A DNA stretch of 64,000 nt from Rhizobium sp. Leaf306 (lineage in GTDB: Bacteria; Pseudomonadota; Alphaproteobacteria; Rhizobiales; Rhizobiaceae), in assembly GCF_001423425.1 (NCBI RefSeq), contig NZ_LMNX01000002.1:868001-932000 (forward strand). The letters are read 5' to 3'. Both the position numbers and the translations under genes were made by a program. Each line of letters begins with the position of its first letter. Positions within the stretch are counted from its first letter, which is position 1. This document shows positions 11,259 through 20,324 of this stretch, piece after piece. The notes below the pieces were generated by a model. It was not told the DNA's origin, searched no databases, and worked only from the letters and a program-made list of their open reading frames with translations.

Positions 11259-13805
11259 CTATCGTTCCAGAACCTTGCTGACGGCGGCGATCAACGCCGT
11301 CGCTTCATAAGGCTTGCGCACAACCGGCGCTGAAAACGTCGCCGGAATGATCGAGCGATCGCTGTATCCCGTCGCAAACACGAAGGGCACGTGACGACGC
11401 AGAAGTTCTTCCGCGATTGGAAGCGACGTACCGGATCCCAGATTGACATCGAGGATCGCGACGTCCGGGGTGAAATCCTTGAGGCGGCGAAGCGCGTCCG
11501 AGACCGAAGGCGATGTCGTTACCTTGTCGATACCATTGTCCGCCAGCATCGCCTCGACATCTGCTGCGATCAGCATCTGATCTTCCACAAGAAGGAACTC
11601 CAGATTGCCGAGTGATCGCTCGCTCGCCGTCCGTCCGCCGAGCCCATCAAGGTGGAGATCGTCCTCGGATGCCGCGTCGTCATCGGCGTGAACGTGCTTG
11701 GAGGGGATGACAAAGACCGCGTTGACGCCCTCGGGCGGGTAGTCGACCGATGCCCTACCATCCAGCTCGAAAGGCATGCTGCGGCTGATAAGCACACTGC
11801 CGAACCCACTGCGACTGGGCGCCTTTGTGACCGGACCACCGGTTTCTTTCCAGGTCAGCTCGCAATCGCCATCGGCACTTCGGCCCCACTCGATGTCGAG
11901 CCGACCGTCAGATACCGAGAGCGAACCGTATTTCGCAGCATTGGTAGACATTTCGTGCAGGACGAGGGCCATGACGGAAAACGCACGGCTATCAAGCCAG
12001 AATCGCGGTCCGCTCATCGTCACGATGCGGCCGCTTCCCTTATAGGGCTGCAGTTCGGCTTCGAGAAGGTCGGCCAGATGTCCGCCATCGCCGCTGCGGA
12101 CGACCTGATCGTGCGCATAGGCCAATGCCTGAATGCGTCCCTTCAGCGAGCCGACGTAATCGGACAGCGGTCTTGAGTCATCCACAGGATGCCCCACGAG
12201 CGCCTTGATCACAGACAGGATGTTCTTGACGCGGTGGTTGAGCTCCTCGTTGAGCATGCGCTGGCGCACGTCCGCCTTACCGCGCTCGTCCGCAAGCAGT
12301 TCGTTATGATGCAGTACGGTTTCGACAAGAACTGCCCTGATGGCGTCGGCAATCTCGAGATCCGTATCGGTCCAAGGTTGAGCCTTGAGGCGCACCTGTT
12401 CTTTCCAAATGGCGAAGCTCGACCTCGGCGTCAGTCGCTCCCCATGCGGTCCGCTGGTATACTGCTTGTCGGGATTGCCTGCCCAATCGAGGGTCTGCAC
12501 GACTTCCTTGCGGAAGAAAAACAGATAGTCGCGAGGGCGCTGGGACAACGAAATGGCAAGAACGCCGCTCACGTCGTCCGGCGAGATCATCGACAACGGT
12601 AGCGACCGAGACAATTCGGCCGTCGACCAAATCCGTCCGCCTGCGACGCCGCCGACCAGTTCCGCCAGTTCGGCAACCAGATGCTCCTGTGGCACGAGCC
12701 CCTGCCCTGTCCAGATCCCGTCAAGCCACAGCCCGACCCCATCGCAGGGTAGCATGCCGCCGAAATCATCCAGTGAACTTCTCAACAACCCGCTGATATC
12801 GTTGTGGTTGGAAGCGATCTGAAGGAATCGGTCGAGCGAACGTCTGGCAAGATTTGCCGTTTCGACAAGTTGCTTCTGTTTCAGCGCGCTCAAATGCAGG
12901 GAGAAGAACTCGCCGAACGTTTCTGCCGCAACGCGCTGGGGCATCGACAAGGTCTTTGGCGAATAGTGGTGGCAGGCCATCAGCCCCCACAACTCCCCAT
13001 CAACGATGATGGACACCGACATCGAGGCAGAGACGCCCATGTTGCGAAGATACTCGCAGTGGATCGGCGAAACACTCCTCAGATGCGCGAAGGACATATC
13101 GAGCGGCAGGCCGTCTTCGCCCAACTCAGGGACGATGGCCACACGCTCGTTGTCAGCGTTGGAGATGACGCGGATGGTGTTCTTGATGTAGAGAATGCGT
13201 GCCTGTTTCGGGATATCCGCTGCAGGAAAATACTGGCCCTTGAAGCTCTCGAGGTCGCGGCGTTTGTATTCGCTGACGACCTTGCCGGACCCTTCCTCCT
13301 CGAAACGATAGACCATCACGCGGTCATATCCGAGCATGGCGAACATCAGCCTTGCAGCGTTCTCGATAAGCCTGTCGATGCTCTTCATGTTGCGAATGCG
13401 GCTGATCAACATGCGCGCAACTTCGAGCGGCTGGTCGGCATCGTTGGAAGCCGGCTCGAACTCGATGATCACCTTGGAATCGAAACGATGCAACGAGATG
13501 TCGAAAGCTTTGCCTGACGGGAGTCGCAAGGCATGGCGTAGCGCCGGGCGTGCTGGATCATCAGAGGTCGCGAGCGCGTTGCGAAGCGAATGGGCCGCTT
13601 CGCCACCGACGACGTCTTCAAGACGCCGGCCGTTGATGTCACCTTCAACACCGAGCATTTCTCCGACATTCGCAGAGTGGTGAAGAATCTCAGCGCCAGT
13701 TAAGTCGCAGGCAAGAAGGCAACCATGCGGTTGAATGCTCCCTGGGATGTGAATTGGCTCGCGGTCGCAATTTGTAAGGTCGACCGCCTCCGCATTGAGC
13801 ATCAT
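11259..13805 (-). CDS. Bacteriophytochrome hybrid HWE histidine kinase with C-terminal receiver
   Basis: This is a biliverdin-binding red/far-red light sensor kinase of 848 residues. The order is PAS (LTNCDREPIHIPG; Cys13 is the expected bilin attachment residue), GAF (ADIPKQAR and SPIHCEYLRNMGVSASMS), PHY with the tongue motif PRSSFAIWKEQ near residue 470, then an HWE-type kinase core (NHRVKNILSVIKAL near 540 with the phospho-His; LHEMSTNAAKYGSL; DIEWG), and a receiver domain (LLVEDQMLI, ILDVNLG with the phospho-Asp, ATGYSD). From memory, this architecture and Cys13 match Agrobacterium Agp2 (BphP2), a bathy phytochrome; the spectral type is inference. The ATG at 13805 follows AAGGA by five bases. 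No separate response regulator or haem oxygenase gene lies nearby. Confidence 0.93.
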   Translation of the reverse strand: MMLNAEAVDLTNCDREPIHIPGSIQPHGCLLACDLTGAEILHHSANVGEMLGVEGDINGRRLEDVVGGEAAHSLRNALATSDDPARPALRHALRLPSGKAFDISLHRFDSKVIIEFEPASNDADQPLEVARMLISRIRNMKSIDRLIENAARLMFAMLGYDRVMVYRFEEEGSGKVVSEYKRRDLESFKGQYFPAADIPKQARILYIKNTIRVISNADNERVAIVPELGEDGLPLDMSFAHLRSVSPIHCEYLRNMGVSASMSVSIIVDGELWGLMACHHYSPKTLSMPQRVAAETFGEFFSLHLSALKQKQLVETANLARRSLDRFLQIASNHNDISGLLRSSLDDFGGMLPCDGVGLWLDGIWTGQGLVPQEHLVAELAELVGGVAGGRIWSTAELSRSLPLSMISPDDVSGVLAISLSQRPRDYLFFFRKEVVQTLDWAGNPDKQYTSGPHGERLTPRSSFAIWKEQVRLKAQPWTDTDLEIADAIRAVLVETVLHHNELLADERGKADVRQRMLNEELNHRVKNILSVIKALVGHPVDDSRPLSDYVGSLKGRIQALAYAHDQVVRSGDGGHLADLLEAELQPYKGSGRIVTMSGPRFWLDSRAFSVMALVLHEMSTNAAKYGSLSVSDGRLDIEWGRSADGDCELTWKETGGPVTKAPSRSGFGSVLISRSMPFELDGRASVDYPPEGVNAVFVIPSKHVHADDDAASEDDLHLDGLGGRTASERSLGNLEFLLVEDQMLIAADVEAMLADNGIDKVTTSPSVSDALRRLKDFTPDVAILDVNLGSGTSLPIAEELLRRHVPFVFATGYSDRSIIPATFSAPVVRKPYEATALIAAVSKVLER

Positions 13806-14070
13806 TAAAGTCCTTGGATCTCGTCTCTTATAAAACACGCGTACGTTACGGTTATCTATTGTTCTGCTCTACCGAAACAAGGGGCGCTGACAAAGACGGT
13901 TTAGCCATCGCAATGCCCTAGACGAAGTTATGGTTCGGTGTTTTCACATTTGTATCGTATCTAAAGGATAGGCAGACGATGAAGGGCTAGGTTAAGAGGT
14001 CCATTGTAGGCTTGCAGCAAAATGGCCGAGACACCATATCGGCGACAGCAATCGGGAGTGGCAGTTTATC

Positions 14071-15279
14071 GTGAGCGCGCAAAATGATCGGAACACCCCA
14101 AGAGAACCGCGTTGGCTGGGACCGGTCTCTCCCAATCGCATTGCTCTGATACCGGCCATATCGGCAGCTCGATGGCTTCTGGTTCTGATTGTTGCTGCGT
14201 CGATCTACTTCTTCTACGGCTTCCTTGTCCCGGTTCTGGCCGCCCTTGTCATCGGATTTGCCAGCTGGCCTCTCTATCGCAAGCTTTTGGCCCGCGTTGG
14301 CGGAAACACGACAATCGCCGCGACGCTTGCCATTCTGTTCATCCTCGCCTTTCTGATTGTGCCGATCGGCGTCGCGATCAGCTACACCACGGGTGAACTG
14401 CGCCAGTGGTTCAGCTGGGCGGTCGAAGTGAACAGGTTCGGGGCGCCGCCTCCAGCCTGGATCATCGGCCTTCCCTGGGCCGGTGATTGGCTCGGGTTGC
14501 AGTGGACAAAGCATGTTGGGTCACCTGGCGCTATCGGCGAGCTTGTACAGATCGTTAGCGGAGCCAATATCGGCAATATCTACCGCGCCGTGATTGCTGC
14601 CGGAGATGGCGTCTTCCATCTTGTTCTGACCATGCTGTTCATGATGATCGCGCTGTTTTTCGTTTATCGTGACGGCGCATCGTTTTCACGCCAGATTGAT
14701 CTCGTTGGTGAGCGCATCCTGCCGTCGCGGTGGGAGCGGATTTCGCGTGTCGTACCGGCGACAATTAGTTCGACGGTGACCGGGATGACGTTGATTGCGA
14801 TCGGCGAAGGCATCGTGCTTGGCGTGGCCTACTGGATTGCTGGCGTCCCCTCGCCTGTGACACTTGGGGTCATCACTGGTGTAATGGCGCTTATTCCGGG
14901 CGGCGCGCCGCTTTCGTTTACGCTGGTATCTGCCTATCTCGTTGCCAACGGCTCGTTCGTCGCAGGGATCGGGCTGTTCACGTGGGGTGCGGTGGAATTG
15001 TTTATCGTCGACAAGACGGTTCGTCCGCGCCTGGTTGGCGGCCCGATCAAACTGCCATTCCTTCCCACATTCTTCGGCCTTGTCGGTGGTGTGAAAACCA
15101 TGGGCTTTCTCGGACTGTTTATCGGTCCGGTTCTGATGGCGCTGATTGTGTCGATATGGCGGGAATGGATTCGCGAGGTCCGGATGGCAGAGACGACCGA
15201 AGTGCAATCGGCCGACCTTGCGGTGTCGCCCACCGAAGCGGCGGAGCGGGCCTATAAGCGAAAGGCGCAAACGCCTTAA
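14071..15279 (+). CDS. AI-2E family transporter (PerM/DUF20)
   Basis: A 402-residue inner-membrane protein with about seven hydrophobic segments: two close to the N-terminus (ARWLLVLIVAASIYFFYGFL and VLAALVIGFASWPLY), one at about residue 85, then a long soluble stretch and four or more in the C-terminal half. The segments ALIPGGAPLSF and LFIVDKTVRPRLVG are characteristic of the AI-2E/PerM permease family. Members have been linked to autoinducer-2 export or sodium/proton exchange; the substrate here is unknown. The start is a GTG at 14071 with GGGAG about 12 bases upstream, rather distant, so the start is moderately sure. It is divergent from the phytochrome gene. Confidence 0.85.
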   Translation: MSAQNDRNTPREPRWLGPVSPNRIALIPAISAARWLLVLIVAASIYFFYGFLVPVLAALVIGFASWPLYRKLLARVGGNTTIAATLAILFILAFLIVPIGVAISYTTGELRQWFSWAVEVNRFGAPPPAWIIGLPWAGDWLGLQWTKHVGSPGAIGELVQIVSGANIGNIYRAVIAAGDGVFHLVLTMLFMMIALFFVYRDGASFSRQIDLVGERILPSRWERISRVVPATISSTVTGMTLIAIGEGIVLGVAYWIAGVPSPVTLGVITGVMALIPGGAPLSFTLVSAYLVANGSFVAGIGLFTWGAVELFIVDKTVRPRLVGGPIKLPFLPTFFGLVGGVKTMGFLGLFIGPVLMALIVSIWREWIREVRMAETTEVQSADLAVSPTEAAERAYKRKAQTP

Positions 15280-15362
15280 GCGTTCAGCCCCGCTGCGGTG
15301 ACGCCTCGCTGGCGCCATCATTGAGCAATCTAACCCCAACAACCGCCATTGGGGAAAACAGC

Positions 15363-15800
15363 ATGAATTCCGCGCTCATCGTCATGACTATTTTGGGCTG
15401 CAACGATTCGGCTACGGACTGCCGCTACATCTCGACGGTCGACCAGAGATGGCCAACGGTCGCCATGTGCGATGCCGTTTCCGAAGACAGGCTACCGTCC
15501 TATGCCAATCAGCCTTACCCGGTGATCATCGCCGTCTGCCAGAATCCGGACGATGCGATCGAGACAGCAACGCAGTCGCAAACCCCTCCCGTGCGGGATC
15601 AAGCGTCCGAGCCGATAGCGGCGGCTCCCGAGCCAAACAGCGACGTAAGCGAGAAGCAGAAGGAAGGTCTGGCCAGCCGTGCGATCCAGCGGGTTCGCAA
15701 CGTTTTGCCAACGACCGAAGGCGTCAAGACGCTCGTGACGACGCCCGTAAGGCTTGTCGAAGGCGGTTATTCGTGGGTTGCCAAGCGTTTCGACCGCTAA
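15363..15800 (+). CDS. Conserved hypothetical protein
   Basis: A 145-residue protein of unknown function. It starts with a short hydrophobic segment (SALIVMTILGC) followed by a Cys-containing region (CNDSATDCRYIS, CDAV, VCQNP) that could hold disulfides, then a low-complexity Pro/Glu/Ala linker around residues 70-100. The C-terminal part is basic (RAIQRVRNVLPTTEG). The hydrophobic start suggests membrane anchoring or export, but no clean cleavage site is visible. The ATG at 15363 has GGGGAAA about six bases upstream and is preferred over an in-frame upstream codon at 15321. The stop almost touches the stop of the convergent DUF2336 gene. Confidence 0.65.
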   Translation: MNSALIVMTILGCNDSATDCRYISTVDQRWPTVAMCDAVSEDRLPSYANQPYPVIIAVCQNPDDAIETATQSQTPPVRDQASEPIAAAPEPNSDVSEKQKEGLASRAIQRVRNVLPTTEGVKTLVTTPVRLVEGGYSWVAKRFDR

Positions 15801-15802
15801 TC

Positions 15803-16930
15803 TCAGGCAGCAAGCGCTAACTCGCTCGCATAGGCCCGTGCGGCGAACCGCATCTCCAGACGATGCCGTCTCTCGATCATCTGGATCATATCCGAGACTG
15901 CCGGATGCTGCCCTGCAGCCCCTGAAAACCTCTCGATTAAACGACCGCAGACATCAGCGGTGGAACGACCCGCCGACGCGTCGCGCCAGAGCAGGACAGC
16001 CTCGACGAAGACGGCGGCAATCTCCCTTGTCAGACCACAGGCTTCAAAAAGGGCGCGAACGGCATGAAGGCGGCCTGTCGCCAGGATAGGCCTCACGCGA
16101 CGCTCTCCGAGCCCGGAAAGGGTCGATACCGCCTCTGCAACGAGATCCGCCTTGCCAAGGCAGAGGGCGTGGATCAGGAAAGACGGTGTGAGGCGTCCCG
16201 ATGCCCGAAGATGCTCGACAAGTGCCGGCACTTCCTGCTGGGACGTCGTTCCTGCAATTGCGACGGTTGCCGCTTCGTCGGCCTCGCGGCCCACATATTC
16301 GATACGGCCGCGAGCAAGCGTCGAGCGGACCAGACCGCAGTTGAGAAGCGTGTCCGCGATATGGCTAACGAGCATGTGGCGCGCTTCTGAAGGAAGGTCT
16401 TCGCGCTCGAGCAGAAGGTTGCGAATGTCGTGGCGCTGTCCATGCCGCTCGGCGATCCGGCGCAGGGATATGCCTGTGATCAACGCAGTGCCACTTTCGA
16501 GCAGAATTAGAATTTCCGGCTCGTCGCCGATTTCTGCAAGTGCTGCACAGGCGCCGCGGGAAAGATTTGGCCGCGAAGCGATCAGACGCCGGGTCATTCC
16601 ATCGCCTCGGCCGATCAGGTCGACAAGATCCGAGTCGCTGATCACGGGCGAGCGGGCAATCACCGTACAGGCGATCTCGACCTGATCTTCCGCAAGCGCG
16701 AGGATGATCGCACGAGGAGCCTGAGGCGAATCGGCGATCGATTCTGCCAATGCGAGACGTACGCGCGGCGAAGGGTCATCGAGAAGGTAAGTGATCGCCA
16801 ATCCGGCAGCCTTGCGCTCTTCCGCCCCCATCGCCGCGTGGAGATATGCTCGACCAAGGGCATCCGCTGCGCGGGAACGGTCCCCAGCTCTTGCCGTCTC
16901 AGCCCAACGAAGAAATGCCTGTACGATCAC
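15803..16930 (-). CDS. DUF2336 domain-containing protein
   Basis: A 375-residue alpha-helical protein of the DUF2336 family, which is common in alphaproteobacteria. HEAT-like helical repeats are visible: DPSPRVRLALAESIAD near residue 50-65, then repeated ISDSDLVDLIGRG-like and ISLRRIAER helices. Such proteins are probably soluble scaffolds; some family members are linked to PAS or signalling genes, but no role is established here. I chose the GTG at 16930 (VIVQAFLRWAET), which matches relatives I recall; the upstream part of the frame from 16984 looks non-coding. It is monocistronic and convergent with the small hypothetical gene. Confidence 0.8.
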   Translation of the reverse strand: MIVQAFLRWAETARAGDRSRAADALGRAYLHAAMGAEERKAAGLAITYLLDDPSPRVRLALAESIADSPQAPRAIILALAEDQVEIACTVIARSPVISDSDLVDLIGRGDGMTRRLIASRPNLSRGACAALAEIGDEPEILILLESGTALITGISLRRIAERHGQRHDIRNLLLEREDLPSEARHMLVSHIADTLLNCGLVRSTLARGRIEYVGREADEAATVAIAGTTSQQEVPALVEHLRASGRLTPSFLIHALCLGKADLVAEAVSTLSGLGERRVRPILATGRLHAVRALFEACGLTREIAAVFVEAVLLWRDASAGRSTADVCGRLIERFSGAAGQHPAVSDMIQMIERRHRLEMRFAARAYASELALAA

Positions 16931-17079
16931 GACCTGCCCCGGAAACACAACGCTGCTGCTCCGTCTGGAGCAGCCTGGTGCCACGGTAGAGACAAAAAGT
17001 TTAAGATTGGTTCACCATGTTCCACACCCGGCGCGGCGCACCTCACGCGTAGCCTGAACCAGGCCGAGAGTATGAAATC

Positions 17080-17682
17080 TCACGTCGGACGGATCAGTTC
17101 GAACACGCCCTCGCCGGCATCGGAATAGTCACGGTAACCCATGCGGCCGACCGGTCGGGCAAGCTGCATGTCGATTCGGCCATCCCGGATGATGTCTTCG
17201 GAGATATGGATTCCGACCACCTCGCCAAACACCATGTAGGCGTCGGTGAGCTCGCCCTTGAGATCCTTCGGCTGGATCACTTCGGTAAGACGGCACTCCA
17301 GCGCGGTATAGGCCTCCGCAACGTAGGGCGCGTCGACGACCTCTCCCATTCTGGCGGTGAGGCCAGCCAGGTCGAACTCATTCACCCCGTAATCTACCGG
17401 AGCCGAGGAAGCGTTGACCTGTTCGGAAACATGGCGGCTGGCCATGCTTGCCGTGAAAAAACCCGTGTCCGACGCATTCTTCAGACTGTGCTTGCGTCCC
17501 GACGAGGAGAACATCACGATCTTGGGGTTATCGGACACGATGTTGAAGAAAGAATAGGGCGACAGGTTCAGCGAACCGTCGCGGCCTTTGGTACCGATCC
17601 AGCCGATCGGCCGCGGCGCCACGATGGCCTTGAAGGGATCATGGCGCATGCCGTGGGCGTTCGTGTCGGTGCGATAAAACAT
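17080..17682 (-). CDS. Flavin reductase family protein (FMN-binding split barrel)
   Basis: A 200-residue protein of the flavin reductase/FMN-binding split-barrel family. Typical motifs are APRPIGWIGTKGRDGSLNLSPYSFFN near residues 25-50 and a FFTASM region near 80 in the FMN site. It likely binds FMN non-covalently; these proteins reduce flavin with NAD(P)H or pass electrons to partner oxygenases. I chose the ATG at 17682 (MFYRTDTNAHG); the frame is open to 17715, which would overlap the upstream gene. The nitroreductase gene ends only four bases before this ATG, so the two form an operon of flavoenzymes. Confidence 0.88.
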   Translation of the reverse strand: MFYRTDTNAHGMRHDPFKAIVAPRPIGWIGTKGRDGSLNLSPYSFFNIVSDNPKIVMFSSSGRKHSLKNASDTGFFTASMASRHVSEQVNASSAPVDYGVNEFDLAGLTARMGEVVDAPYVAEAYTALECRLTEVIQPKDLKGELTDAYMVFGEVVGIHISEDIIRDGRIDMQLARPVGRMGYRDYSDAGEGVFELIRPT

Positions 17683-17686
17683 GCGT

Positions 17687-18262
17687 TCAACCTGCGTAGG
17701 TGACAATGTCGGCAAGAGCCGGCCGCGGCCGGTCCGGCGTCGCGAAATCGCTCGAGCCGATATGAATGAAACCCGCGACCTTTTCGCCCGGGCTTATGCC
17801 AAGAGCGTCGAGGGCTCGCTCGTCGTAGCACACCCACTCGGTGCGCCAGTTGGCAACATAGCCATGTGCATTTGCAGCCATCAGCATGTTGAGGCAGACA
17901 GCGCCAGCCGACAGGACCTGCTCCCATTCAGGGATTTTGACGTGGGGCTGCGCGGTGCTGACAACGGCAACGACAAGCGGTGCACGTGTGAAACGCGTCA
18001 GTTCAGCCTGTTTGGCCGGTTCATTCATCTCCGGGTTACCGGCGAGCGCGAGTTCAAGGAAGGTTTCGCCGAGCTTCGTGCAAACGTCACCCCGATAGAC
18101 GACAAGGCGCCAAGGCGCGATTTTGCCATGATCGGGAACGCGGACCGACATGCTCAAGATCGATCCGAGCTCTTCTTGCGATGGGCCCGGGCCTGTGATC
18201 TGGGCAACGGGCGTCGAGTGGCGCTCTTGCAGGTAATCGCTGAGCTTCAGGTTGTTTTCCAT
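17687..18262 (-). CDS. Nitroreductase family protein
   Basis: A 191-residue FMN-dependent oxidoreductase of the nitroreductase fold. Features are the N-terminal ERHSTPVAQITGPGPSQEEL, the PDHGKIAPWRLVVYRG segment that binds FMN phosphate, and the AGAVCLNMLMAANAHGYVANWRT helix near residue 120 typical of the YdjA-like group. The natural substrate is not readable; a quinone, nitro compound or dehydropyridine is possible. The ATG at 18262 (MENNLKLSDYL) is the family-like start, and the longer frame upstream (to 18349) runs toward the divergent gene. It is followed four bases later by the flavin reductase gene. Confidence 0.88.
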   Translation of the reverse strand: MENNLKLSDYLQERHSTPVAQITGPGPSQEELGSILSMSVRVPDHGKIAPWRLVVYRGDVCTKLGETFLELALAGNPEMNEPAKQAELTRFTRAPLVVAVVSTAQPHVKIPEWEQVLSAGAVCLNMLMAANAHGYVANWRTEWVCYDERALDALGISPGEKVAGFIHIGSSDFATPDRPRPALADIVTYAG

Positions 18263-18370
18263 GTCGAAAGCTTCCGATCGATACGTGATATAGAGGTAGG
18301 CCTTGAAAATGCCCGGACGTTCGTCTTCAAGTGGCTTCTCGCAAAACAAGAGTCAACGGGTCATATCCTG

Positions 18371-19360
18371 ATGCCAGGCCTATCGTTTGTTACCCGTATC
18401 GCTGCTGCAGGCCTGCTGCTGTTGACCGCTGCCGACCTGGGGTTCGCGCAAAGCGATGCGTTCGGAAGCTTCCGCCAGCTCGACAGCACGGGGAAGATGC
18501 CCAAGCTTAACGCCTTCTCGGCCACACCTGGCGAAAGCGCCGGCTCGATCGCGAAGGATGTGCGGTTTGATGCCAGGCTGACGGCTGACAGCGACGTGAT
18601 GCAGGAAGGTCTTGCCTGGCGCGTGTTCAGCCCGATTGCCGGTGTGGACGGCAAGCTTCCGCTTGTTGCAAGCTCCGACGGCGGATCCGCCGCGTTCCAG
18701 CTGGCGCCGGGTGATTATTTCGTGAATGTCGCGTTCGGCCGCGCCGGCGTCACGAAAAAAGTAACTGTACCTTCTGAAGGCGACTTCCAGAAACAGACGC
18801 TCGTCCTTGATGCCGGCGGGTTCATCCTGAACGCGGTTGCCGGAGCGGACCAGACTATCCCAGCGGCACAGCTGAGCTTCTCCGTCTATGCGGCCGAAGT
18901 CCGCGAAAACGGCGATCGGGCCCTCGTGATGTCGGAGGTAAAGCCCAACACCATCGTGCGGCTTGCGACAGGGACCTATCACGTGGTTTCTGAGTACGGT
19001 GACATCAACGCCGTCGTGCGTGCCGACATCCAGGTGGAAGCGGGCAAGCTGACGCAGGCTGTCTTGCAGCACAAGGCCGCGGAGGTGTCGCTGAAGCTCG
19101 TGTCTCAGCCGGGTGGCGAAGCCATCGCCGACACGGCCTGGTCGGTGCTGACGGCAGCGGGCGACGTGGTCAACGAAAGCGTCAGCGCCCTGCCCTCCAT
19201 GGTGCTGGCCGAGGGCGACTATCTCGCCGTTGCCCGCAACAAGGACAAGATCTATCAGCGCGAATTCAAGGTGACGGCTGGTAACAACGTGGATGTCGAG
19301 GTGTTGATGCGCAACGCCAACCCGTCAGATGCCACGACCGCTGCCGTCGTGCCCGACTGA
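18371..19360 (+). CDS. Exported protein with three beta-rich repeats, function unknown
   Basis: A 329-residue protein I cannot name. It has a signal peptide (RIAAAGLLLLTAADLGFAQ, cleavage after FAQ likely). The mature part seems built of three similar units near residues 75-150, 160-240 and 245-320. Each contains an aromatic-Ser-Val strand (AWRVFSP, LSFSVYA, TAWSVLT), an L-x-x-G-[DT]-Y-x-V core (LAPGDYFVNV, LATGTYHVVS, LAEGDYLAVA) and a closing strand (TKKVTV, ADIQVEAG, REFKVTAG). This pattern resembles carboxypeptidase-regulatory or Ig-like beta sandwiches. The longer open frame from 17681 is antisense to the nitroreductase gene and is rejected. A strong ribosome site is not obvious. Confidence 0.75.
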   Translation: MPGLSFVTRIAAAGLLLLTAADLGFAQSDAFGSFRQLDSTGKMPKLNAFSATPGESAGSIAKDVRFDARLTADSDVMQEGLAWRVFSPIAGVDGKLPLVASSDGGSAAFQLAPGDYFVNVAFGRAGVTKKVTVPSEGDFQKQTLVLDAGGFILNAVAGADQTIPAAQLSFSVYAAEVRENGDRALVMSEVKPNTIVRLATGTYHVVSEYGDINAVVRADIQVEAGKLTQAVLQHKAAEVSLKLVSQPGGEAIADTAWSVLTAAGDVVNESVSALPSMVLAEGDYLAVARNKDKIYQREFKVTAGNNVDVEVLMRNANPSDATTAAVVPD

Positions 19361-19375
19361 CATCGGCTTCCTGGG

Positions 19376-20302
19376 TCAACTGGCCTTCTTGAGAAACCGC
19401 TGACGTCTGACGGGTCGCATGGAGAAGACGGCACTGTGGAGCAGACCGAGCAACTCCTTGCGATCTGTGGTCCCAGCCATATCGTCCCAGCTCATCGCCC
19501 TGCCCACCCGTGCCGTGATCGACGTTCCAGACAGGCGTTTAAACTCGCGGATGAGAAGCGACAGCCTGAATGTCATCGAGATCCGGCTGGCCAGGTGAAA
19601 GAGCCGACCATTCTGGCCCTCGAAATAGACCGGAACCACGTTGGCCCTGGTAGCCTGAATGAGTTTTGCGGCAAAGATCTTCCACGGCAGGTCGTCGGCA
19701 ATGCCGAAGCCCTTCTTCGCGGTTGCGACACCGCCGGCTGGAAAGATAATGATGGTCGTGCCGTCTTTCAGCAGCCGTATCGCTTCGTTCCGCGTGTGCA
19801 TGTTCAGCACCAGCGCCTCCTTCGTTTCCTCGAAGGATACGGGCAGCGAATAGGGTTCCATTTCAGGAACCTTCAGGAGATCGTTGTGGATCAGCACGCG
19901 GAAAGGTCGGCCGAGCTGTTCGGCAAGTGCCAGCACGGCAATTCCGTCTCCGATGCCGAACGGATGATTTGCAACGATGACCAGTGGAGACTGCAGCTGT
20001 TCTTCGGGAGGCCACGCGCCTTCTATCTCGAGACCCACGTCGATGATATCGAGCATCTTGCCGAAGACGCGGTCGCTCTTGCCGACGATGTCGGTGCGCC
20101 AGATATCATACAGCCGGGCGAAACGATCGCGTCCCGAGAGCCCCTCGATAGACCGGATGAACCAGCGCTTGAAGCGCGGATCCCTGTCATTGGCGTAGGA
20201 AAGTTCTCTGAACCGCAAATCAGTCTCCCAACGGAAAGGCGCATCCGATGAGAAGGCAATATTACAAAACGATTGCAGTTTTTTGACAGCACCCGCGGAC
20301 AT
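19376..20302 (-). CDS. Lysophospholipid acyltransferase family protein
   Basis: A 308-residue PlsC-like acyltransferase. The catalytic NHPFGIGD block (HX4D) is near residue 112 and an IIFPAGGVATAKKG block near 190 matches the acyl-acceptor motif (usually FPEG; here FPAG). It is probably membrane-associated and may transfer acyl groups to a lysolipid such as a lyso-ornithine lipid or glycerolipid; the acceptor cannot be decided. It starts 22 bases after the thrS stop, so it is probably the last gene of the Fe-S scaffold-like, yidD, thrS run. In rhizobia OlsA is a shorter relative; this is a distinct paralogue type. Confidence 0.83.
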   Translation of the reverse strand: MSAGAVKKLQSFCNIAFSSDAPFRWETDLRFRELSYANDRDPRFKRWFIRSIEGLSGRDRFARLYDIWRTDIVGKSDRVFGKMLDIIDVGLEIEGAWPPEEQLQSPLVIVANHPFGIGDGIAVLALAEQLGRPFRVLIHNDLLKVPEMEPYSLPVSFEETKEALVLNMHTRNEAIRLLKDGTTIIIFPAGGVATAKKGFGIADDLPWKIFAAKLIQATRANVVPVYFEGQNGRLFHLASRISMTFRLSLLIREFKRLSGTSITARVGRAMSWDDMAGTTDRKELLGLLHSAVFSMRPVRRQRFLKKAS

Positions 20303-20324
20303 GGCCCGCGGGCGCTGGTATTGA

